A DNA stretch of 64,000 nucleotides, taken from an uncultured Selenomonas sp. (lineage in GTDB: Bacteria; Bacillota; Negativicutes; Selenomonadales; Selenomonadaceae). The translations under genes and the position numbers were made by a program. Below, piece by piece: positions 1 through 8,357 of the stretch. The DNA is taken from contig CAMVGU010000006.1 of the NCBI GenBank assembly GCA_947167105.1, positions 1-64,000 of the forward strand, given 5' to 3'. Each line of letters starts with the position of its first letter. Position 1 is the stretch's first letter. The notes under the pieces were generated by a model, which saw only the letters and a list, made by a program, of their open reading frames with translations, searched no databases and was not told where the DNA came from.

Positions 1-172
1 AGATACCTTCTGGCAAGGTGAAAATTGGGGCTTGACAAAAGTCACTACATAACAGTTTTTTGTCATCATAGTTTTGATACATGTTATATAAGTTTTCTCC
101 ACGTTCTTTTTCATATTGGCATTTTTCGTTTATTTTCCGTATGCCTTTGCCTAAACTATCCCAAAATCCTAT
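1..172 (-). CDS. Partial CDS running off the left edge, unknown function, possible ATA start
   Basis: The minus strand is open from about position 178 to the window edge. The reading starts I-G-F-W-D-S-L-G-K-G-I-R-K-I-N and continues with a charged, Tyr/Asn-rich stretch. An AGTAAAGGAGG ribosome binding site lies at 179-189, 34 bases after the stop of the secreted-protein gene at 206-796. The codon at the right distance (172-170) is ATA, not ATG; the first in-frame ATG comes about 33 codons later. Either this is a rare ATA start, or an ATG mutated to ATA and the gene is decaying. I do not recognise the product. The pair looks like a two-gene operon. Confidence 0.4.
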   Translation of the reverse strand, partial: MGFWDSLGKGIRKINEKCQYEKERGENLYNMYQNYDDKKLLCSDFCQAPIFTLPEGI

Positions 173-205
173 GTTTATCCTCCTTTACTATAAGTTAGCG
201 CTTAT

Positions 206-796
206 TTAATATTTACGCTGAAGACTGATGTTATATACTTTAACTTTATCAGATTTACGAGGTCTGTTGACATCAGACCTGAAAGATATAACCAATCTAT
301 CACCATTCGTAGGGTCTTTCAAGGCTACATCCCCAATTCCTTTTTTTGCAATACCTTGAAGTTCATTGGCATATGAACTATAGAGATTCATGAATTCTTC
401 AATAGTCATGCCTATATATGCTCCTGATGGCGTTTTGAAATCGTAAGAAGGAGTATACGGGTATATAGAATTTGACCCTACTATTATCTCTAATACAGTG
501 TTGGTTGGTATATTTCCCTTCTTATCTCCTCCTGTTATCCGCAAAGTATAATCGTCAGTTCTCCAAAAATAGGTATATTGTAATGGTTGGCCGGTGAAGA
601 GGTCTACATATTCTTTCCTATCAATCATTTTAATATTACTACATGAATCTTTAGCATCGTCTATATTCATGCCTAAAGTAAACCAACCTATAGCTAATTC
701 CTTGTTATCAACTGGTATTTCAACATCAGCAGCTAAAGAAACATTTGAACACATAACGAAGAACATAAACACCAACAAAGAGAATAATTTTTTCAT
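206..796 (-). CDS. Secreted protein of unknown function (196 aa)
   Basis: The first 22 residues form a typical signal peptide (MKKLF, a hydrophobic core, then SLAA), so the product is probably exported to the periplasm or cell surface. The mature part is about 170 residues with mixed alpha/beta character, no cysteine pair and no motif I recognise. A segment reading GAYIGMTIEEFMNLY resembles the helix-strand units of small periplasmic proteins, but this is only an impression. The ATG at 796 is preceded by GGGAGGAAAG. It is followed at 34 bases by the partial gene at the window edge, so the two are probably cotranscribed. Function unknown. Confidence 0.72.
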   Translation of the reverse strand: MKKLFSLLVFMFFVMCSNVSLAADVEIPVDNKELAIGWFTLGMNIDDAKDSCSNIKMIDRKEYVDLFTGQPLQYTYFWRTDDYTLRITGGDKKGNIPTNTVLEIIVGSNSIYPYTPSYDFKTPSGAYIGMTIEEFMNLYSSYANELQGIAKKGIGDVALKDPTNGDRLVISFRSDVNRPRKSDKVKVYNISLQRKY

Positions 797-839
797 TTTT
801 CTTTCCTCCCTTTTGTGTCTACATAGTTATATATGATTA

Positions 840-890
840 CTCAAACTTCCCACATGCAAAAACCTGACGGCTTCTTGAAAACTGTATACT
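840..890 (+). repeat. Orphan terminal repeat of an IS4-family element
   Basis: CTCAAACTTCCCACA followed after 23 bases by AAAACTGTATACT matches, with the same spacing, the bipartite ends of the complete insertion sequence at 2925-4505. It lies in the same orientation as that element's left end. No transposase follows. It is a solo end left by deletion or imprecise excision, 39 bases downstream of the yeiH stop. Confidence 0.65.
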
Positions 891-928
891 AAGTTTATTA
901 TTAAACTTACCAGCATAAGTATTTGCTC

Positions 929-1912
929 TTATACAATACCAATCAGATACTGTATCAACAGGGACATGCAGGCCACCGCTGCCCAGCAGCAAAGCCCCAG
1001 GAAAATGGGCTTTAAGCCATGCTTTACCAGTTCCCCGAGCCGGGTGTTCAGGCCAATGGCCGTCATGGCCATGACAATGGCGAATCTGCCCCAGGTGCCC
1101 AGTGCTTGCGAGAGTGCTTCCGGCAGAATGCCGGTGGTGTTGACAATGGAAGCCACTACAAACCACAGGATAAACCAGGGAAAAATCTTTTTGAAGTTAA
1201 AGCCAGCACCACTGCTTGATTTTTCCCGTGCCATCAGCAGGGCAAAAATCAGGCAGACCGGAACAATCATCAGAGCTCGGGTGAGTTTTACAATGGTGGC
1301 AAGGCCGCCAGCTGCTTCGCTATAAGAATACCCCGCAGCTACCACGGAGGAAGTATCGTTTACCGCTGTCCCGGCCCACATGCCAAAGCCCAGGTCAGAC
1401 ATATTCATCAGATGGCCCAAAAAGGGGAAAATAAATACAGCCAGAACGTTGAAGAGAAAAATGGTGGAGATGGAAAAGGCGATGTCCTTGTCCTTGGCAC
1501 CAATAACGGGAGCAACCGCTGCAATAGCTGAGCCGCCGCAGATGGCCGTACCTGCGCCAATAAGGGTGGTGGTATTGCGGTCAAGATGCAGCATTTTGCC
1601 TACCACCAAGGCTACCATAAATGCTGTTAGCAGGGTAAATATCATGACGGAAAAGGACTGGCTGCCAATGTCTAGCACATGAAAGAGGTTCATCTCAAAA
1701 CCCAACAGGATAATGGCGTATTGAAGTATCTTTTTGCCTGTAAAGGCGATGCCAGGCTCTAAGGCCGTGGGGCGCTTTATTCCAGCCAGCAGCATGCCCA
1801 GCAGGATGCCAAATACCGGCCCGCCGATAATAGGAAACTGCTTGCCCAAAAGCCAGGCTGGTATGGCAATGACCAACGCCAGCAAAATACCGCGTATGTG
1901 TTCTTTTTTCAT
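929..1912 (-). CDS. yeiH: YeiH-family putative sulfate/sulfonate-type exporter
   Basis: This 327-residue membrane protein has about ten hydrophobic segments and the signature stretches of the UPF0324/YeiH family, including GAGTAICGGSAIAA around residue 128 and GTAVNDTSSVVAAG around residue 180. Members are annotated as putative sulfate exporters and are often paired with a LysR regulator, as here. The regulator gene lies immediately upstream on the same strand (2005-2880), with a 92-base gap holding a long palindrome. The start at 1912 has GGAGG 11 bases upstream. The true substrate is not established by sequence. The gene is intact. Confidence 0.9.
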   Translation of the reverse strand: MKKEHIRGILLALVIAIPAWLLGKQFPIIGGPVFGILLGMLLAGIKRPTALEPGIAFTGKKILQYAIILLGFEMNLFHVLDIGSQSFSVMIFTLLTAFMVALVVGKMLHLDRNTTTLIGAGTAICGGSAIAAVAPVIGAKDKDIAFSISTIFLFNVLAVFIFPFLGHLMNMSDLGFGMWAGTAVNDTSSVVAAGYSYSEAAGGLATIVKLTRALMIVPVCLIFALLMAREKSSSGAGFNFKKIFPWFILWFVVASIVNTTGILPEALSQALGTWGRFAIVMAMTAIGLNTRLGELVKHGLKPIFLGLCCWAAVACMSLLIQYLIGIV

Positions 1913-1986
1913 TTGTCAAGATGCCTCCTCGAATATCATTATGGAAACATCCTAACATTTGCTGGGTAAATTGTAAAATACTATGA

Positions 1987-2028
1987 TTTGATGATTATCA
2001 TAGGTTATAACCTATGATAATCATCAAA
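1987..2028. promoter_or_regulatory. Perfect 42-base palindrome between the lysR and yeiH coding regions
   Basis: Positions 1987-2028 read identically on both strands, with centre GGTTATAACC and outer arms TTTGATGATTATCATA. The palindrome spans the LysR stop codon (2005-2007) and ends 75 bases before the yeiH start. It contains ATAGGTTATAACCTAT, which fits the T-N11-A dyad that LysR proteins bind. It could be an operator for yeiH, a transcription terminator for lysR (only short T runs flank it), or both. Confidence 0.7.
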
Positions 2029-2880
2029 ATTGCCGCAAAGGTCAATGAAGTTCTCCAGGGCTGGCGTCTGATATTTATTGACATGGCAGACAATCCGAAA
2101 AGTCCGTGTAAAGGAAATGCCTGGAATGTCAAACTTGCTCAGCTTGCCTGCAGCAAGTTCATGGTTGGCAACCCGTTCTGACAGCACAGCTATACCAAAA
2201 CCTGCCATGACCGCCTGCTTTATGCTTTCGGAATTATTGTAGGTGCCGATTATCTTAGGTTTTATACCCTGTTCCGTCATAATACGCGTAAAGAGTTCCC
2301 GAGTGCCGCTGCCTACTTCACGGGTAATGAAAGGCATTTGGGACAGGTCGGAAATAGTACGAGGGATAGGATTATGGGGAGCAGCCAGGAATACCAGTTC
2401 ATCGGCCATAAAGGGATGTTCCTTCAGATAGGGAGAATGTATGTTTCCCTCTACCAGGGCCAAATCCAATTCATCATTCAGCAGGGCTTTTTCCAAAATA
2501 GCAGTATTGTGAATGTACGAGTATACCCGCTGCCTACAGATTTTGCGGAATCTGTCCAGCAATGGGATAAATATGCTTTCTCCCACAGACAGTGTGGCAC
2601 CAATTCGCAAGGGCGAGCCGTCAGCAAAATCCTGCATAGCAGATTCTGACTGGTTAACAAGGCCGGCGATGTGACGGGCATACTGCAAGAGTTCTTCCCC
2701 AGCTACGGTCAAAAAAAGCTTCTTGCCCAGCCGTTCAAAGAGCTTCGTTCCATAATGCTCTTCCATCTCTCGAATGGCCTGACTCACCGAGGGCTGGGAA
2801 ATATGCAGTTTTTCAGCGGCTCGGGTCATGCCGCCTTCATCGTGGACATAGAGAAAAATTTGGAAATGACGCAGTGTCAT
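2005..2880 (-). CDS. LysR-family transcriptional regulator (YeiE-like)
   Basis: The 291-residue protein has an N-terminal winged helix-turn-helix (residues 1-60, with TRAAEKLHISQPSVSQAIREME) and a periplasmic-binding-protein-like effector domain (about 90-290). Length and layout are standard for LysR regulators of the CysB/YeiE type. It is encoded directly upstream of the yeiH exporter on the same strand and very likely controls it. Anions, sulfur compounds or amino acids are plausible effectors, but the sequence does not say which. The start at 2880 has AAGGAG upstream. The stop codon lies inside a 42-base palindrome that may be its own binding site. Confidence 0.9.
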   Translation of the reverse strand: MTLRHFQIFLYVHDEGGMTRAAEKLHISQPSVSQAIREMEEHYGTKLFERLGKKLFLTVAGEELLQYARHIAGLVNQSESAMQDFADGSPLRIGATLSVGESIFIPLLDRFRKICRQRVYSYIHNTAILEKALLNDELDLALVEGNIHSPYLKEHPFMADELVFLAAPHNPIPRTISDLSQMPFITREVGSGTRELFTRIMTEQGIKPKIIGTYNNSESIKQAVMAGFGIAVLSERVANHELAAGKLSKFDIPGISFTRTFRIVCHVNKYQTPALENFIDLCGNFDDYHRL

Positions 2881-2924
2881 AAAGATGCTCCTTGTTTCGT
2901 GTTTACTTCAATACAGATGAGCTA

Positions 2925-4505
2925 CTTAAACTTCCCACACCTGAAACACGCGTAGTTCCTTGAAAACTGTATATCTCAGAAGATAAAAAAGGCGCAAAGC
3001 CTCAAAACTTGGTACAATAGAAGTGCTAACAAACCATTATCCAAGGAGGTTTTACGCCATGTCTATTGTATCACTTGAATCTGCCGATGAAAAGAATGTT
3101 TCTGCTTCTATTGTAAATTTCCTCACTGCCTATGGGATCATAAGCCTTTTGAGCAAGTGTGGTGGCTCGAAGCTCAAGGGGATACCTGTCAAGGAGTTGT
3201 TCACTTACACTCTGACCAATGCCTTCCGCATGGGGAGCTTCTACATGCAACACAAGCTGGGGAAAGTTCGTGAAGGCTTTTCCAAGAACACCTACTACCG
3301 TTTCCTCATGAATCCTCGCACAAACTGGCTTCGCTTTACCACTATGCTTTCCGAGCGGATAATCAACGGGCACATTCGCCCACTGACATCCGAGAACCGC
3401 GATGACTGCTTTGTCATTGACGACTCTCTGTATGAGCGCGCTGGCTTTAAGCGCACAGAACTTGCCTCCTGGGTATTTGACCATGTTTCAATGCGTTGCA
3501 AGAAGGGTTTCAGGTTGCTGACCTTGGGATGGACGGATGGCTGCACCTTCCTGCCCATCAACTACTCCCTTCTGGCATCGAATGATGATGAAAAGATTCT
3601 CGGCCCCTGCAACAAGGTAGACAAGCGCACTATTGCTGGGAAGCGCAGGCTCATGGCCCGCCAAAAGGCCACTTCTGTCATGATAGATCTCTTGAAGACT
3701 GCCCTGGCAGCAGGCCACAGAGCGAAGTATGTCCTCTTTGACAGCTGGTTCTCCAATCCCCAACAGCTTTTGGATATCAGGAAGCTTGGCCTTAACACAA
3801 TTGCTATGGTAAAGCGCAGCAACAAAAGATTCTACCTCTTTGAAGGAAAACCAATGGACATCAAGCAGATTTTTGCTTCTAGCAAGAAACGCCGTGGCCG
3901 TTCCAGGTATCTTCTGTCTGTATCCGTAAAAGTTGGGCAGGACAATAATGGCGAAAATGGCATTGATGCCCGCATCGTCTGCGTTCGCAACCGCAACAAC
4001 CGCAAAGATTGGATTGCCATAATCTGCACGGACATGAGCCTTAGCGAGAATGACATAATCCGCATCTACGGCCATCGCTGGGACATCGAGGTGTTTTTCA
4101 AGACTTGCAAGAGCAGCCTGTTGCTTAGGAAAGAGTACCACGGCCTTTCTTACGACGGTCTTACCGCCCATGTTGCCATGGTATTCACCCGCTATATGCT
4201 TCTGGCAGTTTCCAAGCGTGATAATGAAGACGATCGAACGCTGGGCGAGCTGTTCTACATCATGATAGCCGAAGTTGCTGACATGACCTACCATGAAGCC
4301 ATGCAAATCATAGTGGAGGCTATGCTGGCAACGGTTCAGGAAGAATCCCATATTACCGATGAGCAGGTAGAAACCTTCTATGCGAAGTTTATGTCCAAAC
4401 TGCCTGAGTCCATGCAACACCTATTGCAGGCGGCTTGAGGATTTTATCTCTTGAGATATACGGTTTTCAAGGAGCCGTTGGTATTTTCTATGTGGGAAGT
4501 TTGAG
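2925..4505 (+). mobile_element. Complete IS4-family insertion sequence, 1581 bp
   Basis: The element is bounded by imperfect inverted repeats of about 64 bases. The left end starts CTTAAACTTCCCACA and the right end, read on the other strand, starts CTCAAACTTCCCACA. In both, a variable 23-base stretch is followed by the conserved inner block around GAAAACTGTATATCTC. One intact transposase gene fills the interior. I see no clear target-site duplication next to the ends. A solo copy of one end lies at 840-890, so the family has been active here before. Confidence 0.88.
3059..4438 (+). CDS. IS4-family DDE transposase
   Basis: The 459-residue product carries the IS4 C-terminal signature Y-(2)-R-(3)-E-(6)-K exactly, in YGHRWDIEVFFKTCK around residue 345. 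Likely earlier catalytic aspartates lie in FVIDDSLYER and KYVLFDSWFSNPQQ. An ATG at 3059 with AAGGAGG ahead is preferred over the more upstream ATG at 3023, which has no binding site. The reading frame is intact, so the element may be active. It sits between the lysR gene and a decayed minus-strand gene and is transcribed away from both. Confidence 0.93.
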   Translation: MSIVSLESADEKNVSASIVNFLTAYGIISLLSKCGGSKLKGIPVKELFTYTLTNAFRMGSFYMQHKLGKVREGFSKNTYYRFLMNPRTNWLRFTTMLSERIINGHIRPLTSENRDDCFVIDDSLYERAGFKRTELASWVFDHVSMRCKKGFRLLTLGWTDGCTFLPINYSLLASNDDEKILGPCNKVDKRTIAGKRRLMARQKATSVMIDLLKTALAAGHRAKYVLFDSWFSNPQQLLDIRKLGLNTIAMVKRSNKRFYLFEGKPMDIKQIFASSKKRRGRSRYLLSVSVKVGQDNNGENGIDARIVCVRNRNNRKDWIAIICTDMSLSENDIIRIYGHRWDIEVFFKTCKSSLLLRKEYHGLSYDGLTAHVAMVFTRYMLLAVSKRDNEDDRTLGELFYIMIAEVADMTYHEAMQIIVEAMLATVQEESHITDEQVETFYAKFMSKLPESMQHLLQAA

Positions 4506-4715
4506 TGATTATATTAGCACATTTCTAAATATTTTGCAATGTCCTATGGGGACAATTTAGTTTTTTACGAAGCTATACAGTGGACTTTCTCCGATATGGG
4601 AAAGGTTTTTGTGCGGTCACATGCTCCAGCGGCGGCAGGGGTGGGACTCGGGACTTTCTTGCTTCACATCACATATTAAAGTCCTGAAAGACTTTTTCCT
4701 CCACGAGTACAATTT

Positions 4716-5060
4716 CTATTTCATTTTTAATTTCTTTGATGTTTCCTCGGTCAACTTAAAATCATCAAGTTCTGCGAATACGGGCATAATTGCTTCTTTA
4801 ATAATTTCGTCCAGAATATCTTCTTGCTTTTTGGCATTATTGACAAAATTATTATCGACCGCGACTAGCCGATTTCGTTAGAATATTTCTTTGATTTTAT
4901 CCTCAAATTTTTGTTTTCTCTCGCCAACCAAAATCGCAGGATTATCCTCATCATCATGTTTGCAAGGCGGGAAGTCTTGCTTCGCGATGCCAGCCGCATC
5001 ATAAAACTCCTCTAACTTTTGTTCTATGCCTTCGATGGCTCTTTCATAATTAGGCGCTAT
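4716..5060 (-). pseudogene. Decayed small gene with an in-frame stop and no standard start
   Basis: Read on the minus strand, one frame gives a plausible 114-codon protein (beginning APNYERAIEGIEQKLEEFYD) interrupted once by TAA at 4878-4880. The same frame continues RNRLVAVDNNFVNNAKKQ and ends KKLKMK before TAG at 4716. A GGAGGTG binding site lies just upstream, but the codon at the right distance (5060-5058) is ATA. The missing start and the internal stop suggest a pseudogene. It follows the 71-residue gene at 5085-5300 by 24 bases, so the two once formed a unit. I do not recognise the family. The adjacent IS may have ended selection on it. Confidence 0.5.
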
Positions 5061-5084
5061 ATCACACCTCCAGTGGTCTGTATC

Positions 5085-5300
5085 TTATTCTGCTTTGTAA
5101 TCCTCAACCCATTTAATAACTTCCTCGACAGACAAGCCCTTTGCGGCTATCGCATCGAGAAGCTCCTTGTAGCTATTCTTGGACTGCTGGGCTTTCAGAT
5201 TGTTCATCTGCTCCCTGAGAGCCTTGATTTCCTCAGTTTTCTTTGCAATTTTTGCTTCAATGTCAGCAAGCTTCTTTTCGTAGTTAAGCGCCCTTGGCAT
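5085..5300 (-). CDS. Small coiled-coil protein (71 aa), DUF4315-like layout
   Basis: The protein starts MPRALNYEKKLADIEAKIAK, forms an amphipathic coiled coil over residues 8-45, and ends with a short helical part containing GLSVEEVIKWVED. Small proteins with this layout (DUF4315-like) are common on integrative conjugative elements of Firmicutes, but the assignment rests only on architecture. The stop is followed by a binding site and the decayed gene at 4716-5060, so this may be the surviving part of an old mobile-element operon. Confidence 0.6.
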   Translation of the reverse strand: MPRALNYEKKLADIEAKIAKKTEEIKALREQMNNLKAQQSKNSYKELLDAIAAKGLSVEEVIKWVEDYKAE

Positions 5301-5390
5301 AATCGAATCCCCCTAAAATGAAAAAAATTCTTACAACGCATTATATTCTACAGCAAAAGAGAAAATCCTGCAACAAAAAAATGATAATCG

Positions 5391-5425
5391 AAAAGCCCCA
5401 CTCTCGCGAGTAGGGCTTTTCTTTG
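5391..5425. terminator. Bidirectional intrinsic terminator downstream of fruA
   Basis: AAAAGCCC pairs with GGGCTTTT across an inner ACTC/GAGT stem, with T-rich sequence on both sides. It lies about 100 bases beyond the fruA stop and also beyond the start of the convergent small-gene region, so it could end transcripts from either direction. Confidence 0.72.
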
Positions 5426-5523
5426 GTTTTGTATTATGCTTCTGACAGTGTATCAAATGTCATCGCATTTTTCAAGGCCGTATTTGTCATAGCCCCTTTT
5501 ACTAATTTGTATAATCTTGCTTA

Positions 5524-7410
5524 TTACTTAAGCGGCCTCTTCAGCACGGAGAGGACTGCGCAGCCCACGGCTGCACCGATGAAGATGGACAGGAGGTACA
5601 TGGCCGGGTTGCCGATGGTGGGCACCACGAAGATGCCGCCATGGGGAGCACGCAGGGTGCAGTCAAAGGCCATGGTGAGGGCGCCTGCCACGGCGGAGCC
5701 GATGACGCAGGAGGGGATTACCCGCAGGGGGTCAGCGGCGGCGAAGGGGATGGCGCCTTCGGTGATGAAGGAGAGGCCCATCACGTAGTTCACCACGCCT
5801 GCCTTTTGCTCGCTTTCAGTGAAGCGGTTCTTGAAAAGGGTGGTGCAGAGGGCGATGGCCAGGGGCGGCACCATGCCGCCTGCCATAACTGCCGCCATGA
5901 CATGGTACTCGCCGGAGGCCAAAAGGCCCGTGCCGGTGACGTAGGCTGCCTTGTTGATGGGGCCGCCCATGTCGATGGCCATCATGCCGGCCACTATCAT
6001 GCCCATAAAGACGAGGGCGGAGGTATCCATGCTCTTCAGGGTATCAGTCAGCCAGGTATTGAAGGCGCCCACCGGGGGAGCGATGATGAACATGGAGATG
6101 AAACCGATGAGCAGGATGCCGAAGAAGGGATAGAGCAGCACCGGCTTGATGCCGTCCAGGCTGTGGGGGAGCCCCGCGAAAGCTTTTTTCAGGAGATTGA
6201 CAATCCAGCCGCCCAAAAAGCCTGCCAGAAGTGCTCCCAGGAAGCCGGAGCCGGTGGCACCTGCGAGAGCGCCGCCCACGAAACCTACAGCCAGGCCCGG
6301 ACGATCGGCGATGGACATGGAGATAAAGCCAGCCAGTACCGGCAGCATGAAGCCGAAGGCCGCGCCGCCCACGTCCTTGAAGAACTTAGCCAGAGGCGTG
6401 TTGCTGCCGAAGGAGGCAGCCGGCTCCGGGGCATCCACCAGGAAGGCGATGGCAATCAGGATACCGCCGCCCACCACGAAGGGCAGCATGTGGCTGACGC
6501 CGTTCATCAAATGCTTGTAGACCTGACGGCCCACGGACTCGCCCGCCGTATCGGCGGCGCTCTCCACCGCATCCGAGCCGCTGGCATGGTAGATGGGAGC
6601 CTTGCCGGAGAGGGCCTTATCCAAGAGTTCATCCGCGTTGTTGATGCCGTTGGCGACTTTCGTGATGATAACGGGCTTGCCGTCGAAGCGGGCCATGGCC
6701 ACATTCTTGTCCGCTGCCACGATGATGGCATCTGCCTTGCGGATTTCCTCGGCGGTGAGCACGTTCTTCGCGCCCTCGGAGCCGTTGGTCTCCACCTTGA
6801 TGGTGACGCCACGCTTCTTGGCGTGCTGCTCCAGGGACTCGGCTGCCATAAAGGTATGGGCAATGCCCGTGGGGCAGGCCGTGACCGCCAAAATCTGGAT
6901 ATGGTCGGCTGTGGGCGCCGCCGCAGCCGGGGCAGCCCCTTCAGCCACAAACTTGCCGTCCTGCTTAAGGTCGATGAGATGCAGGAATTCTTCCTTGTCC
7001 TTGGCCCCCACCAGTGCCTCTTTGAAGTCCGGGTCCATAATCATGGTGGCCAGCTGCGAGAGGATGGCCAGATGCTCGTCATTGGCAGAATCCGGCGCTG
7101 CAATCATAAAGAACAGGCGGGAGGGCTTGCCGTCCATGGAGGCAAAGTCCATGCCGGAGGGTACGGTCATGGCGGCAAGACCCGCCTTGGCTACGCCCGC
7201 GCTCTTGGCGTGAGGGGTGGCGATGCCGTCCCCCAGGCCGGTGGTGCTGGATTCCTCCCTGGCCAGCACATCCTTGATGTACTGTGCCTTATCAGAAAGG
7301 TTGCCGCCCTTTTCCATCAGGTCGGCCAGTTGGTTGATCGCAGCATTCTTGTCAGATGGCTGCGCGCCCAGAACGATGCTGTCGCTCTTGAGCAAATCAG
7401 TGATACGCAT
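5524..7410 (-). CDS. fruA: Fructose-specific PTS transporter, EIIABC
   Basis: The 628-residue protein imports fructose and phosphorylates it to fructose 1-phosphate. Domain order is EIIA (1-150; phosphoacceptor His67 in DGIATPHAKS), EIIB (170-270; Cys179 in AVTACPTGIAHTFMA) and the membrane EIIC (about 290-628, ending in a run of transmembrane helices). An Ala/Pro-rich linker around 155-168 joins EIIA and EIIB. It is the last gene of a fruR-fruK-fruA operon, 38 bases after fruK. The neighbouring kinase acts on its product. A terminator follows at 5391-5425. Fructose is the best substrate call because fruK is adjacent; a mannose-type specificity is less likely. Confidence 0.95.
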   Translation of the reverse strand: MRITDLLKSDSIVLGAQPSDKNAAINQLADLMEKGGNLSDKAQYIKDVLAREESSTTGLGDGIATPHAKSAGVAKAGLAAMTVPSGMDFASMDGKPSRLFFMIAAPDSANDEHLAILSQLATMIMDPDFKEALVGAKDKEEFLHLIDLKQDGKFVAEGAAPAAAAPTADHIQILAVTACPTGIAHTFMAAESLEQHAKKRGVTIKVETNGSEGAKNVLTAEEIRKADAIIVAADKNVAMARFDGKPVIITKVANGINNADELLDKALSGKAPIYHASGSDAVESAADTAGESVGRQVYKHLMNGVSHMLPFVVGGGILIAIAFLVDAPEPAASFGSNTPLAKFFKDVGGAAFGFMLPVLAGFISMSIADRPGLAVGFVGGALAGATGSGFLGALLAGFLGGWIVNLLKKAFAGLPHSLDGIKPVLLYPFFGILLIGFISMFIIAPPVGAFNTWLTDTLKSMDTSALVFMGMIVAGMMAIDMGGPINKAAYVTGTGLLASGEYHVMAAVMAGGMVPPLAIALCTTLFKNRFTESEQKAGVVNYVMGLSFITEGAIPFAAADPLRVIPSCVIGSAVAGALTMAFDCTLRAPHGGIFVVPTIGNPAMYLLSIFIGAAVGCAVLSVLKRPLK

Positions 7411-7448
7411 TGATTTTCTCCCCTTCGTGATGATAGATAGATAATGCC

Positions 7449-8357
7449 TTAATGTATTGTTTTGAGGAGAGCCAGGGCCTCCTCACGGGTAGCAAGGTTT
7501 TCGGAAAAAGCGGAAGCGGAGCCGGTGGCAACCCCCATGTAGAAGGCCCGCTCCAAATCCCCTTCGCTTTCGGTGTAGCCGGTGAGGAAGCCTGCCACCA
7601 TGGAGTCGCCGGCACCCACGGAATTCACCAGCTTGCCCTTGGGGGCAGGGCTCTTGTAATGCTTGCCCTGGGCGGTGAGCAGGATGGCCCCGTCCCCCGC
7701 CATGGAGATAAGCACATTCTGGGCGCCCTTCTCCTGGAGCTTTTTGGCATGCTCGATGATTTCCTCATCTGTCGTGAGCTTCACCCCGAACATATCCCCC
7801 AGTTCGTGGTTGTTGGGCTTAATCAGGAAGGGATGGTACTGCAAGACCTTCAGGAGCAGCCCCTTCTCTGCATCCACCACCACCCGGATGCCCTTGCCCT
7901 GCAGGCGGCCCATAATGCGCTGGTAGATGTCATCCGGCAGGGTATTGGGGATGGAGCCTGCCAGCACCAGGGTGTCACCCTCCCCCAGCTTATCCAGCTT
8001 GGCAAAGAGCTCCTGCTGGGCTTCCTCGGTGATTTTCGGCCCCTGGCCGTTGATTTCCGTCTCTGTGTCGGCCTTGGCCTTCACATTGATGCGGGAGAAG
8101 CCCTCCTTCAGCCACACGAAGTCGAAGGCGCAGCCGAAGCCCTCCAACTGCCGCTGGATCTCGGCGCCGGTGAAGCCCGCCAGAAAGCCCAGGGCCGTGG
8201 ACTTAATGCCCATATTGGCCAGCACAATGGACACGTTGATGCCCTTGCCGCCACCCAGCACCTGCTCGTAATTCACCCGGTTGATTTCCCCGGCGGTGAA
8301 CTTGTCCAGACGCACGATGTAGTCCAGGGCAGGGTTGAAAGTTACTGTGTAAATCAA
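7449..8357 (-). CDS. fruK: 1-phosphofructokinase
   Basis: The 302-residue PfkB-family kinase phosphorylates fructose 1-phosphate to fructose 1,6-bisphosphate in the cytoplasm. Visible hallmarks are the N-terminal TVTFNPALDYIVRLD, the glycine motif GGGKGINVSIVLANMG around residue 36, and the C-terminal catalytic motif NSVGAGDSMVAGFLTG, with the base Asp near residue 252. Length is standard. The start overlaps the end of the upstream DeoR regulator gene by 4 bases, which implies translational coupling, and fruA follows. The assignment is firm from both motifs and context. Confidence 0.95.
   Translation of the reverse strand: MIYTVTFNPALDYIVRLDKFTAGEINRVNYEQVLGGGKGINVSIVLANMGIKSTALGFLAGFTGAEIQRQLEGFGCAFDFVWLKEGFSRINVKAKADTETEINGQGPKITEEAQQELFAKLDKLGEGDTLVLAGSIPNTLPDDIYQRIMGRLQGKGIRVVVDAEKGLLLKVLQYHPFLIKPNNHELGDMFGVKLTTDEEIIEHAKKLQEKGAQNVLISMAGDGAILLTAQGKHYKSPAPKGKLVNSVGAGDSMVAGFLTGYTESEGDLERAFYMGVATGSASAFSENLATREEALALLKTIH

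Noticed and set aside
3488..4420. A 310-codon minus-strand frame opposite the transposase
   Set aside because: Antisense of an intact IS4 transposase with its full signature.
4609..4881. A 90-codon plus-strand frame
   Set aside because: It is antisense to the decayed gene read on the minus strand, with no binding site.
5641..7413. A 590-codon plus-strand frame opposite fruA
   Set aside because: It is the antisense shadow of a well-supported PTS gene, with His/Gly-rich composition and no domain.
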